DNA of 64,000 nucleotides from Viola odorata (taxonomy: Eukaryota; Streptophyta; Magnoliopsida; Malpighiales; Violaceae): assembly GCA_963691705.1 (NCBI GenBank), contig OY829540.1, positions 68,930,367 to 68,994,366 of the forward strand. Reading direction: 5' to 3'. This document shows, piece after piece, positions 31,956 through 43,230 of this stretch (its first letter is position 1; every line of letters begins with the position of its first letter). Both the position numbers and the translations under genes were made by a program. A model generated the notes under the pieces. It was not told the origin of the DNA, ran no database searches, and saw only the letters and a program-made list of their open reading frames with translations.

Positions 31956-32954
31956 CTGGAAGAACCCACAAGAGGAATATATAAAATCAACACCTAACTG
32001 AGAGTTTACATATCCCTTTTACGCAAAAGTTTTAAATATATATACAAGAAAAGGCATCACATTGATGAGTGGAGCACATTAAGCAGGAAAGATGATACTA
32101 ATACCATCTCCTACTCTGTCAATGATATTTTAATCTGAATTCCATGTTGTTCCTTCTCATAGTCAGTCATAGGAGTAAACAGATTTTCAAATGCATACAA
32201 TATATAGATGGTATTCCAATACATAATCTCTTGGATCCCAGAACTCTAAAAGTGTTTCAAAATTTCTTATTCAGAAAATTATCTACAAACCCAACTCAGA
32301 CGAGCTAACAGAAAATGGGATGTGTTCACATAAGTTTCCCCTTAGGCATGTACTTCACAATCAAACAAGAAACAACAAAGGACGTTTTGAGCTATCTTTA
32401 CCTGAATTATACTATATGTTTAAGAACAGAAAGAAAGGGGGGAATTCACAATCATAAGCATTATACAAGAATGGCACTTCAACTATTCAAACATCATATT
32501 CCTCCTGGAAATTTTTCCATAATCAAACTCAAAGATAAACACAAAATTTAGGGACTTGAACAGTTGACCAAACGCAAGGATTATAACAAATTCAATCATA
32601 AACAGCAAAAACAAAAGATACCCATCAACGGACCAAATAAAAACGACTAATTCGGCAAGTACAAAAGGGAACGCCACTTCCGTTGCACAAGTAGGCTACT
32701 CATACTAGAAGAGAACAATAACCAATCAACAACAACCACCTTGGATGACGATGAGGACGTCTCAAGTTGCAGAAACGAAAGATACGAACCGAGAGATGAG
32801 GAAAATGTGGCTGCAATTGCGATAGTTAGGTATTTATACTCAGAAAACCCGCTGCGGAGTTCTCCTCTCTGGCGTTCTCTCCTCTCCTCTCCTCTCCTCT
32901 CTCGCGTTCTGATACAGGGCAAAGGGTTGTTTTAGACAGGTTAATTTTGTCCTA
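31956..32954. other. Distal module flank with a CTCTC microsatellite
   Basis: Nothing coding is supported. A (CTCTC)n tract lies at 32876-32906; the left copy has a GC-rich stretch there instead. Confidence 0.6.
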
Positions 32955-33183
32955 CCTCCATCTATTATTAATGTACGCTTTGACTTTGGGCACACATTTT
33001 AAAAAGGCCGGATGACTCACTATTTGATCCCAAAAAATTTCGTACTTTTTTCGAATGTACGTTAATCTTTAATGTACGTTCGAGAAAAAATTCGGGCCAA
33101 AATTGTCTCAAATAGTGAATCATCCAGCTTTTTTAAAATGCGTGCCCAAAATTAAAGCGCCAGTTATTTATGGACGGAGGGAG
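32955..33183. mobile_element. Stowaway-like MITE, family B copy 2
   Basis: Begins CCTCCATCTATTATTAATG and ends GGACGGAGGGAG, flanked by TA. Inner arms gccggatgactcactatttg and caaatagtgaatcatccagc pair closely. Confidence 0.82.
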
Positions 33184-33589
33184 TATAATGCTTCATCAAT
33201 CTCACCCTGCAAGAATTCAATCTGTTTTTAAAATCTAAATCAAGTTTATTAGTTGTAAAACATTTAATTACTCGAACTTATCAACAGAATCATTTGATTT
33301 TTTCTGTTTTTGAACTCCCCACTCTCCACCATCCACCATAAAAAAAATGTTTCCACTTGCTTTATGCAAAAAAAAAACACAAAGCCACTCGTTTTGGTTA
33401 AGTTGACATTGACCCGGTTGGATCAATAATGGGTCGACTGGATCGCCGGTTTTATAAAAACTGATAGGATCGATTAGTTTTTCTCGATTCGTATGCAGAT
33501 CCGGTCAGATAACTAAATTGAACCGAAAATTTCTTTGGATAATGATTTTTTCAGTTTGACCGTCAGGTCGGTCTGATTTTTAAAACTAT
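33184..33589. other. Spacer rich in accggtt-like words
   Basis: No gene. The words cggttgg, gccggtttt and gatccggtcag recur, resembling 17770-17970. Confidence 0.5.
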
Positions 33590-34122
33590 GCTTTTAACAA
33601 ATCTAAGGATCTTCGGATAAGCCAAGTCTCATAATGTCAGAAATATAACAACATTTCTAACTTACTTTCCCAACAATAAACTGAAACCTCAAATAGAGGA
33701 AACAGAATTCTAAAGCATGGGATTCAATCGTATACTCCCTCCTCCGTCCCTTTTTAGTTGTCATTTTTTAAAGAAATGGATGTCCCTATTTAGTTGTCAT
33801 ATTTCAATTTTTAAAATAATTTTTTTTAGCCAATGACAAAATTAAACTTAAATAATTTTAAATTAACCATTTTTTGAAGAAAAATTAAAGAGGACTGGTT
33901 GATAATTAATAAGGGTTGTTTAGTTAAAAATTACACAATAATTATAATCTAATTATTGTTTTGGTTATCGTGAAAAAAAAAAAAATGACAACACAAAAAT
34001 GACGGAGGGAATATATTTTATGATTTTGTAAGAACTTTTATTTACACATAAGAAAATCAATGTTTAGTGGGTTCATGTATGCAAATATTATTTAGTTAAG
34101 AAATCAAAACAGAGATGGAATA
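33590..34122 (+). repeat. PG-3'-end segment, copy 3 (downstream flank only)
   Basis: Matches 22330-22860 and contains MITE family-A copy 3. It stops abruptly at about 34120, where sequence of PG exon 9 begins. Confidence 0.8.
33735..34011. mobile_element. Stowaway-like MITE, family A copy 3
   Basis: Ends CTCCCTCCTCCGTCCC and gacggagggaa with TA on both sides. Confidence 0.78.
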
Positions 34123-34483
34123 ATTATCGATCAACATTATAGTAATTACTTTACTCCTTTTTTTGATAATGCATTGAAAAAATATCATCTAATTACTTCA
34201 AATTAAGTTAAAATATCAATATTTCTGATAATGAATTGAATTTGACCCAAAGAAAGCAGGAGTGCATATAAACAACGTGACCTACTCTGGAGCAATTGGG
34301 ACTTCAGCAACTGACGTGGCAATCAACCTTAACTGCAGCAGCAACGTTCCATGCAGCGCCATAACATTAGAGAATATCCAGCTCTCACCATCAATTTCAA
34401 GGCATCATCTCAATTCTAGCTGCAACAACGCTCACGGTGTCTCTAAAGGAATTGTAAATCCCAGCTCGTGTCTTCTAACCTAG
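34122..34483 (+). pseudogene. Polygalacturonase fragment: end of exon 9 and complete last exon
   Basis: 34122-34161 matches the end of exon 9 of the intact PG (IIDQHYSNYFT), then a shortened intron, then a last exon at 34253-34483 that matches 21863-22093 with a handful of substitutions and no stop before the end. The first eight exons are missing, so it cannot make an enzyme. Confidence 0.88.
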
Positions 34484-34855
34484 ACGATAGAGACATGAGA
34501 TCGATCTCGTTACGAAGGCTCTGATTTTTAATTGTCATTTATAAATAAGTTATTATTGTAATTATTTATCTTATTTTTTTATTTAAAAATTGCAATAAGG
34601 GTTCACAAGTTCGACAGTAATTGCTTACTTGTGGCCTTAATAAAAGGTGTAAAACAATGCAGGCAATCATAATAAAAGGTGTAAAAGAATGCGTTTATAT
34701 ATTATTAATATGTATTTTTAACAAATCTAACGATCTTTCGATAAGTCAAATGTAATGTAAGAAATATAACAACATTTATAACTTACTTTCCCAACCATAA
34801 ACTGGAACCTCAAATAGAGGGAACGGAATTCTAAAGCATGGGATTCAATCATATA

Positions 34856-35129
34856 TTCCCTCCCGTACTTTTTTTAATTGTCGTTTTTTCAAAAAAATGA
34901 TTGTACCTATTTAGTTGTCATATTTTAATTTTCAATATCATTTTTTAGTCAATGACAAAATTAACCCTAAATAATTTTAAATTAATCATTTTTTAAGGAA
35001 ATTTAAAAAGGACCGGTTGATACTTAATAAGGGTAATTTAGTTGAAAATTATATAATAATTATAATGTAATGATTGTCTTAATTATCGTGAAAAATGAAA
35101 AAAACGATAACCAAAAAGTACGGATGAAA
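34856..35129. mobile_element. Stowaway-like MITE, family A copy 4 (decayed ends)
   Basis: Left end ttccctcccgtac and right end gtacggatgaaat pair; inner part as in other copies. Confidence 0.7.
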
Positions 35130-35279
35130 TATATTTTATGATTTTGTAAGAAATTTTATTTACACATAAGAAAATCAATGTTTAGTGGGTTCATGTATAC
35201 AAATATTATTTAGTTAAGAAATCAAAACAGAGATGGAATAAATTATATATTATCTAAAAATAAAATAAAATAAAATGAA

Positions 35280-35280
35280 T

Positions 35281-35311
<31 letters not shown>

Positions 35312-35315
35312 ATGG
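35280..35315. repeat. Compound (TA)n(TG)n microsatellite
   Basis: About ten AT units followed by seven TG units, absent from the paralogous flank near 22870. Confidence 0.9.
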
Positions 35316-35576
35316 GTGTAAAGAAAAGGTGGGCGAATTGATATTTTTGGATAAAAAATATATAATTTATATGATCTAGATTGTTACTTGATCTAAAATT
35401 TCTTTATATGAGTATTTTGATATTTTGAAGTATTTTTGATATTTTCCATTTGCATGAATTATTTTTGTGTATAATACACTGTATAAAATTAAAAATACTC
35501 TATATTACAGTCCTGATTTTTCCGATTCACAATTTTCCATAATCCCGGTCCGAACATAGGTTGTTTCCGATTGGAT

Positions 35577-36750
35577 TGCAGTAAAAGGGTTGTTTGTATT
35601 GCAATTAATTAAACAAATAAAAGAAACAAGAACAGTAGACAGATGAAGATTGATTAAACTCAAGCGACAAGCAATTCCCGGTAAAGACTCTAGTCAAACC
35701 ATAATTCATTCAATTGATCATCGACGCAAGTATTTTCAAAACCAATTTTCATAGAAAGGCTATAGAAATCAGAGACACTCTAGGTTTCATGCTCTCCTCC
35801 TACTCAAAATTAACAAAGAGACACTTTATTGGAAATTCCTAATCGCCTTAACAATTCTAAGAGACACTCTATAGAATTTAATTAAGTGATTGACAAACAC
35901 GCAGGGAGAGACCTTTCACAAACCTAGGAGAGAGACACTATACTCCTATAAGTAAGATTCTACTATTTTTCTAATCAACTCGCAAATCAATTAGTTGCCT
36001 TCAGATTCATGATAATAATGTAGACTCCAAAATTACCAAGAAAGACTGTAACTAAACATGTTTAATTCTAAATTGATCAGGTTTAAACCAAACACGATTA
36101 GTTTTGACCGTAAATCAAAGAGAGTAGAAATACGAAAATTGGAATTTAATAAGAACAGTTTTGATCTCACAAAGGAAGAATCATGGCTCAATGGCCTTTA
36201 CTAGGAATCAAATAATTTAGCTACAACAAAGACATAATTAAATCGCAAGAGAAATAAACATGAAATTGGAATTAATTAATTTAAGTGTAAAAGAAGAAAA
36301 GGAGTTGCAGCATCAATGGCAGCCAAAAAAAATTGAGGAAGAAGAGATGTCTTCCTTCTGCCAAGTTGTTCTCTTAAAAAGATCAACCTAATCCTTATCT
36401 TCTAAAATCTCTAGATTTATTTTAAATTGAAAAGTAAAAAGATTGTTTTGATATCTCCTAATTGAAATTGAAGTGCTAAAGCTATTAGAAGAGATTGTAA
36501 CAGCAGCAGGGTTGTTTCTTCTGGAAGCGCAGAGTGCGTGATGCGTCTTTCATTTGGCAGCCCAAGCCCATGTTGGCGTGCGCTTTATGATTCCAGGCCC
36601 ATATGGTTGATTTCCATGCACATTTCTTCCAATTGATCCCTAGGTCATGATTTGCAAAAATGGGATTAAAGCATCACTAGCTGCAACAATAATCATCCAA
36701 ATAAGCTAGATTGAATGCACAAAAATTATGATAAAAGCATTCAATCAACA
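35577..36750. mobile_element. Probable solo LTR inserted in the PG downstream flank
   Basis: The paralogous flank is broken between 35576 and 36751 by a 1,174-bp insert beginning TGCAGTAAAAGG and ending TTCAATCAACA. It has no coding potential. The bases outside the ends (tggat and tgaga) do not match, so either the target duplication was lost or the boundary reflects rearrangement. Confidence 0.5.
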
Positions 36751-36756
36751 TGAGAT

Positions 36757-37240
36757 CGATCTCGCTACATAATTCTAAAGCATGGGATTCAATCGTAACT
36801 CCCTCAGTCCTTTTTTAGTTGTCGTTTTTTCAAAAAACGGTTGTCCCTGTTTAGTTGTCATATTTCAATTTTCAAGATCATTTTTTTTAGCCAATGACAA
36901 AATTAACCTTAAATAATTTTAAATTAATCATTTTTTTGAAGAAAAATTAAAGAGGACTGATTGATAATTAATAAAGGTTGTTTAGTTAAAAATTATACAA
37001 TAATTGTAATCTAATGATTGTCTTCGTTATCGTGGAAAAAAAAGTGACAACCAAAAAAGAACGAAGAGAGTATATTTTATGATTTTGTAAGAACTTTCAT
37101 TTACACATAAGAAAACCAATGTTTAGTGGGTTCATGTATGCAAATATTATTTAGTTAAGAAATCAAAACAAAGATGGAATAACTTACTAGTATATAGTAT
37201 TATCTAAAAATAAAAGAAAAGGTGGGCGAATTGATGTTTT
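36757..37240 (+). repeat. PG-3'-end segment, copy 5
   Basis: Starts at gatcgatctcgct and runs through MITE family-A copy 5 to the cttactagtatatag region; equals 16320-17000 and 22110-22880. Confidence 0.8.
36799..37070. mobile_element. Stowaway-like MITE, family A copy 5
   Basis: Ends CTCCCTCAGTCC and gaacgaagagag followed by TA. Confidence 0.74.
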
Positions 37241-37297
37241 TGCAAATTAAGTTGCAACATTTTTGTATAATTAGCTGTCCAAATTTCTACTTTTCAC

Positions 37298-37304
37298 TAT
37301 AAAT
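37298..37304 (+). promoter_or_regulatory. TATA box of the second polygalacturonase
   Basis: tataaat lies about 70 bp before the proposed ATG at 37370, much as in the intact PG gene. Confidence 0.5.
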
Positions 37305-38927
37305 TGATCATCTCTCAAATTTTGATTCCCATCCCTAATTGTTTCAACACAGTAAAGTGGTTTTTCTTCATGGTATTCATCATCTTCATAATTTTCTCAA
37401 ATTTTTTTATTTTTTATAAGAGAGATTTTATTAATAAGTTTTTATTAATTACATTCAATTAATTACATGGAGAAGTACATATATTTTTTATTTGTGTTGA
37501 TTACTGAAATTGGTAATTTTTTATATTTTTTTCTACTACTGTACAGGAACTTGTTACGGCAATATTTATTTTTTTCTTGGCGAGTTTGGGATCACCTACA
37601 ACCATACCTACCCAAGCTGCACGCATTCCTTCAACTATTATCGACGTGGTCGAATTTGGAGCTAAGGGAGATGGAAAAACAGATGATTCACAAGTAGGTT
37701 TTGTAAGAAAGAATATAATTTAGTATTTATTTTTTGAAAAAAACATATTTATTTCTGTCAGTTTTTGGAAGATATGAAGATGGTGAATGTTAATTATTAT
37801 GTTTTTCTAAATGCGTGGAAAGAGGCTTGTGGATCTACAGCAAGTGCTTCCGCTATAAGAGTACCTGCAGGGAAAGTTTTCTTGCTGAAGCCAACACTCT
37901 TTCAAGGCCCATGCAAGCCCACTTCAATCATTCTTCAGGTAATTAATTATATTTTTTTCGTTGAAGTGAGTAGTTTGACACTTTCACTTTTAAAATTAAA
38001 AAAATCGTTGATTCAATCTTTATGTATAAATATGTAGTTTCCTTTTTTACTAGTAATAAAGAAAAACTATACATCTAGTTTTAAGAAAGAAAAAAAGTAA
38101 AGGCAAAAATGAAAATGTCTTGTCATATTATTGAACAAACAGATAGATGGATGGATTGCGGCACCTAGCAGCAGCATGGATGCATGGAAGGGATATGACA
38201 TCCATAATTGGATTCGTTTTTCTTATGTGGATGGCCTAATCGTTCGAGGGAATGGAGTCATTAATGGAAAAGGTGAAATCTGGTATCCTGTTTCAAGAGA
38301 GAAAGTCCCAGTCAGGCCCATTGTAAGTTTTACTTACACTATTCTTAGTTTCTTTTCACCTTTTTAAATTTTTTATAAACCATTCGATTTCTAACTCTGT
38401 TAAGTTGATTCACACGAATTTTTTTGAGCGACCTAATGGGTCTAAATGTTTATTCTTAAAGCCCAAATCAAAAGGGTTGGGCGAGGCTTGACCCTAATGG
38501 GCTTACAGGCTTTTGGGCCACCCACGAGTTTAGCTTTTAGTATTGTAAAAAAATAGCGGCCTATTGATCCAGCCCATTGTCTACGTCTAGATCTAAGTGG
38601 TACTAAATTTAAAAATAGTTGCGTTTTAAATGTTCGAATTTAGAACTTTAGTTAAACCAGAACAATTTCAAATTAACTAATCTACGCTTAATTGATTATT
38701 CGCTTTTTTTTTTTGAGTTTAGGCGTTGTCGTTCGTTAATAGCAAGAATCTTCAACTAAGTGGATTTAAGGTTATCAACAGTCCAGGTGCCCATATCTCT
38801 GCTGTTGGTTGTGATAATTCAGACTGCGCCCGGTGATAGTCCTAACACTGATGGGATTGATGTGAGCCACATAAGCAATCTTCAAATCCTTAACGCAAAC
38901 ATAGGAACAGGTAATTTATTAGATGTT

Positions 38928-39150
38928 CTTTTTTAAAAAAATAATTTTGTCCATTTTAATTTTTAATATCACTTTTTGTAATTAATGGTAGAATTAACTT
39001 TAAATAATTTTAAATTAACTATTTTTTATAGGAAAATTAAGAAAGGTTGATTGATAGTTAATAATTATACAATAATTGTAATCTAATAATTGTCTTAATT
39101 ATTATGAAAATTGAAAAAAACAACATCTAATAAAACACGAAAGAAATAAT
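38928..39150. mobile_element. Remnant of a family-A MITE in PG intron 5
   Basis: The inner sequence (taaataattttaaattaac, gattgatagttaataat) matches family A but both ends are lost. Confidence 0.5.
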
Positions 39151-39561
39151 AATTAGCAACGAACAAAATGAGTTTCGAATTCGAATCCTATAATTTACAT
39201 TTCCAGTTCAAATCTCCTAATTTATAGTTCTACGATTCCATTTTGTTCGGATAGGAGATGATTGTATAGCTATTGGTGCAAATTCTACTTACATCAACAT
39301 TACTGGGGTGCAATGTGGACCAGGCCATGGGATAAGGTTTTCCTCATTTATTTCTTTATAAAAAGTGGGAAAATGATTATTGATTTAAGAGAATATGGAA
39401 AACTAGTGATTGTGCTAATTAATCTTATTTCTTAATTAGCATCGGGAGTTTAGGAAAAGATCCAAAAGATGTAAACACTGTGGAGCAAGTGAACGTAAAG
39501 GATTGTCACTTCACTGGTTCCACCAATGGCGTAAGGATCAAAACATGGCAGGTAATTATTA

Positions 39562-39746
39562 CTCCCTCTTAGTTTTATTAACGTTTTAATTTTGGACACG
39601 TATATTAAAAAAGCCGGATGACTCACTGTTTTAGACAATTTTGCCCCTTATTTTTTTTCGAACGTACATTAAAAACAGTGAGTCATCCGGCCTCCTTAAT
39701 ATAAGTGCCCAAAGTCAAAACGACATTTAATTAAACTGAGAGGGAG
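39562..39746. mobile_element. Stowaway-like MITE, family B copy 3, in a PG intron
   Basis: CTCCCTCTTAG...GAGAGGGAG flanked by TA, 185 bp; arms gccggatgactcactgtttt and aaaacagtgagtcatccggc are a perfect inverted pair. Confidence 0.87.
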
Positions 39747-40424
39747 TATTATTATTAATATTTTACTAATAAATGAAAGCTACCAAAATTAAATTAATCA
39801 ATTGATCAATAATCAATATATGTTTTTAATTAAATGGATTTACAACTTAATTTTATCGTTACCCTTTAATTCAGGATGGTTCTGGGTACTGTAGAAAGAT
39901 AACCTACGATGGAGTCACTTTTGATGCAGTTGAAAACCCCATTATAATCGACCAATTTTACTGCGATCCCCTCGGTAAACCATCATGCCCAAAACAGGTA
40001 ACAATCATTTTCCACCACTTCCATATTGATCGTTGGATGATAATAGTTGGCAAATAAGAATGAAAAATGCTATGAATTATAAATTATAAGATCGATATAA
40101 ACTGACCGGACATTCTAGCTGACATCCAAACAAATCTAAATCAACGTAAAACTATGTTTAATTAATTTTGGTGCTTTGAATTGGTAACAGGCACAAGCTA
40201 TTCATATTAGTGACATTACTTACAACAACTTACATGGGACATCAAAGACAGAGGAGGCAGTTGTATTAAACTGCAGCCAGAGCGTGGGTTGTACAAATAT
40301 TACTCTTAATCAGATCAATATAACATCTGCAATTAGAGGAAAACCCACTCATGCCACCTGCAATAATGCCCATGGAAGAGCCACTTCTCCTTCAATCCCC
40401 AAGATAGATTGTCTATCACCATAG

Positions 40425-40911
40425 TAGTCCCATTCATTTCCTTCTGGACATAGATTAGAACTCACAAACTGCAGACTAAAAGACTCGAAAACGAGACGTA
40501 ACCCTTCTCAACTTGCAAATTTATCACTGATCTATGGTGCATAGTTCCATTAATTTGTCACCACAATTTCTGTATCACATGTATTTGCTATAGCAAATTA
40601 ATGCCGTTAAAAACTTAAAATCCGAATTATATGAATCGGTTTTGCAATTTTCTTTTTCCTGAAAAACAAAAAAAAGATGGTCTTGTAACAAAACAGGAAA
40701 ACAAAGACAGAAAATACTGTTGTCACCCACATAATTAGCGGGAAATATTACCACACTTTAACTGCCATAACATACAAAAGACTTCTTTTTTTCATTTTTT
40801 CCTTTTTTGAATGCAACACGGACTCATTCTTTCTTAACCATTCGACCCCTTTTTTCTCTCCAGCCTTCTCTCATTTTCTTTTTCCTACATTGTTGATCTT
40901 TGCGGCGGCCA
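40425..40911. other. Spacer between the PG gene and the rhomboid gene
   Basis: 3' flank of the PG followed by a pyrimidine-rich stretch (40780-40890) that is probably the rhomboid leader and promoter. No other gene seen. Confidence 0.6.
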
Positions 40912-43230
40912 ATGGGGAAAAGGCCGCCGATCGATATTGAAGAAGGAAACCTCGCCAAATATTCCCGACCATCCCCTTCGCCACCCCCACCACCTCCACC
41001 TCACCCTGAGCCATGGACACCATGGCTCATGCCACTCATATTCATCGCCGATATAGCTATCTTTGTTTACACAATGTATGTAAATGACTGCCCTGCAACT
41101 ACCGGTGCAGATAAATGTCTCTTCTATGAATCCCTTGGGAGGTTTTCGTTTCAACCATTGAAGGAAAACGTTGTTCTTGGGCCTTCTATCAACACGTAAG
41201 ATTTTCACAATCTATCATATCTTCCTTTATATTCTTGGTAGTGCTAATGAAGTTTTATTTCCACGAAAATTTAGATGTCCCCTTGAAATAGCCCATAGAA
41301 GAAGTAGCGTTCAGAAATTTCAATATGGGGAAAATAAATTATTGATCGAAATTGTTAGTTAACTTGCCTATAAAAATTTAATTCCTACTTATGGTTTAGA
41401 AAATCTCTTAAGAGGTCGAGGGTTCAATCAGCTTATATAAATAATTTCCTAGCTAGAGATTGATGTAGGTTCAGAGTTTATTCTACAGACTATAGCCATT
41501 TGAACCTAAGAAAATGGCGATCGTGTGTGTTTGTATTATTTTAAGGAAATAATTGGATTACGAGCTGAACTGTGTTTGAAATTCTACATCCTCTAATTAC
41601 AAGCTGGCCATGTATAGGTCAACTTTAAAATAACGGGGGTGAAGGGTGTAATGTCGAGGGTTTTTTTCTTCACTAAACTAATATTTGAATGCAGTTAGTA
41701 TGATTAGGAGTTTATAACTACTTTTGGATAACATACCATTTCAAGTCCTATATATCTCAGGCCTTAATCGTTTGAGCATAGAGCATTTAAGCTATGCCTT
41801 AATCGTTTGAGCATAGAGCATTTAGCATAGAGCATTTAAGCTATGCCTTAATCGATCGAGTATAGAGCATTTAGGCTATGCCTTAATGTTTTTGGTTGGT
41901 GGGGGGATAAGCATAGAAATTCACAGATTGTTTAAGGGTGTATGAAGTTTGAAGTTGAGATCTACTGTGTTCCAAGCCAAATCTTTACTTCTCATGGCTT
42001 AACCTTATGAGACCCTTGACCCTATTGCTAAGTCCCTATACTACACCAACTAACTTTTGCTAGATCCTTCCATTCACAACATTTCCTACCTAAAAGAGTA
42101 AGAAAGAGGGCATTATATTATGAACTTACTTCTTCAAGATCTCCAAAGACGATGCGGGTATACACACCTGACCTTTTCTTGAGGAACTTCAACATTTTTT
42201 GGTTTTATGATTCATAGGTTGGAAAAGTTGGGAGCTCTAGATCCAACAGAAATAGTGAAGAATGGGGAAACCTGGCGCCTCTTCTCTTGCGTTTGGCTTC
42301 ATGCTGGACTCGCACATTTATTCACTAATATGATGAGCCTTCTGTTCGTCGGAATCCGGCTTGAGCAGGAATTTGGATTCTGTAAGAGAAAACCAGCTAG
42401 TCATCAATTTTATGCTTTCAGTACAATTACTGGTTACTTGTTACTCAAATTACCTGAACATAAATTGCAACGACAGTGAGGATTGGGCTACTATATCTGC
42501 TGTCTGGATTTGGTGGAAGCTTGATGTCTGCTCTTAGTCCGACACCAATCATATCTGTTGGCGCATCTGGTGCGCTTCTTGGACTTCTTGGAGCCATGCT
42601 TTCCGAACTCATCACTAACTGGACAATTTATGCTAATAAGGTAAAATCTTTTACTTCAAATTTCATAGAGAGCTAAAGAACGGATGTTAGTTGAATTTTT
42701 TGTTGGGGTATTAAAGTTGATTTTTTAGATCTTGCTCTTGTCCAGATCAGAGGAGTATTATCTTTTGTCTGTTGTTTCCTTTTACTGTTTATTATTAAAA
42801 AAAATTGTGAATTCAGTGTGCAGCAATTACCTCTCTGCTGTTGATCAGTGCCCTGAATCTGGCCCTTGGTCTATTACCTCATGTGGACAATTCTGCTCAC
42901 ATTGGAGGGTTCATGTCAGGATTCCTTCTTGGGTTCATTCTTCTGGTCCGCCCCCAATACGGGTACATTAACCCAAAGCGAATTCCTCCAGGCTATGATC
43001 AGCCTAATCGCAGGAAATCCAAGCATAAGTGCTATCAATACATATTGTTGATTACAGCTCTGGTAATCCTCATCTGCGGGTAAGCAATCTAAAAGATGCA
43101 GCAACATCATAAAAATGTCAGTTAATAGAAGCTATATGTAAGATCTGCTAACTTGAACAAATTTTGCAGGTACCTGTTGGGCTTGGATAAGCTATACACC
43201 GGTCACAAGGTAGAGTCTGTGCCTGCCTAG
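40912..43230 (+). CDS. RBL: Rhomboid-like intramembrane serine protease
   Basis: Cleaves transmembrane segments of membrane proteins, in plants mainly in the secretory pathway. Exons 40912-41195, 42218-42381, 42477-42640, 42817-43079, 43170-43230 give 936 nt, 311 aa, all with GT-AG sites. The N-terminal cytosolic part is proline-rich ([15 protein letters not shown]), then seven hydrophobic segments. Typical motifs: WR in the loop after helix 1 ([14 protein letters not shown]), catalytic Ser near 180 in GASGALLG, and catalytic His near 232 in SAHIGG, so it should be active. An in-frame CTG-type upstream extension is possible but the ATG at 40912 has a good context. It most resembles the plant RBL1/RBL5 group; the exact orthologue is inferred from gene order only. 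Confidence 0.93.
41761..41887. repeat. Minisatellite in rhomboid intron 1
   Basis: About three and a half units of 35 bp built from gccttaatcgtttgagcat and agagcatttaagctat, one unit with an inner 20-bp duplication. Confidence 0.88.

Larger units (their letters stand above)
28658..32937. repeat. Right copy of the NLR-MDAR module (without the large insertions)
   Basis: Matches 1-16046 minus its retrotransposons. It preserves both pre-insertion sites: gacttgaagacttcc near 30258-30270 and gtattccaatacataatc near 32212-32228. Confidence 0.9.
34240..35576 (+). repeat. PG-3'-end segment, copy 4
   Basis: Last exon plus downstream flank matching 21840-23415, but without MITE B copy 1. Contains MITE family-A copy 4 and a TA/TG microsatellite. 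Confidence 0.85.
37370..40424 (+). pseudogene. Polygalacturonase (GH28) with an exon-5 deletion/frameshift
   Basis: Exons: ATG 37370-37372 (inferred), 37547-37693, 37762-37938, 38143-38322, 38723-38910, 39255-39336, 39440-39551, 39875-39997, 40191-40424. The motifs SPNTDG, GDDC, GHG, VRIK and PIIIDQFY are all present. In exon 5 the frame shifts between HISAVGCDNS and PGDSPNTDG (near 38820): the upstream frame meets TGA-TAG, and about ten residues usual for the family are missing, so bases not divisible by three were lost. Everything else splices cleanly. Exon 3 may begin late, as its upstream part (FLEDMKMVNVNYY) is unlike the family. A recent pseudogene is the likeliest reading; an assembly error is possible. 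Confidence 0.82.
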
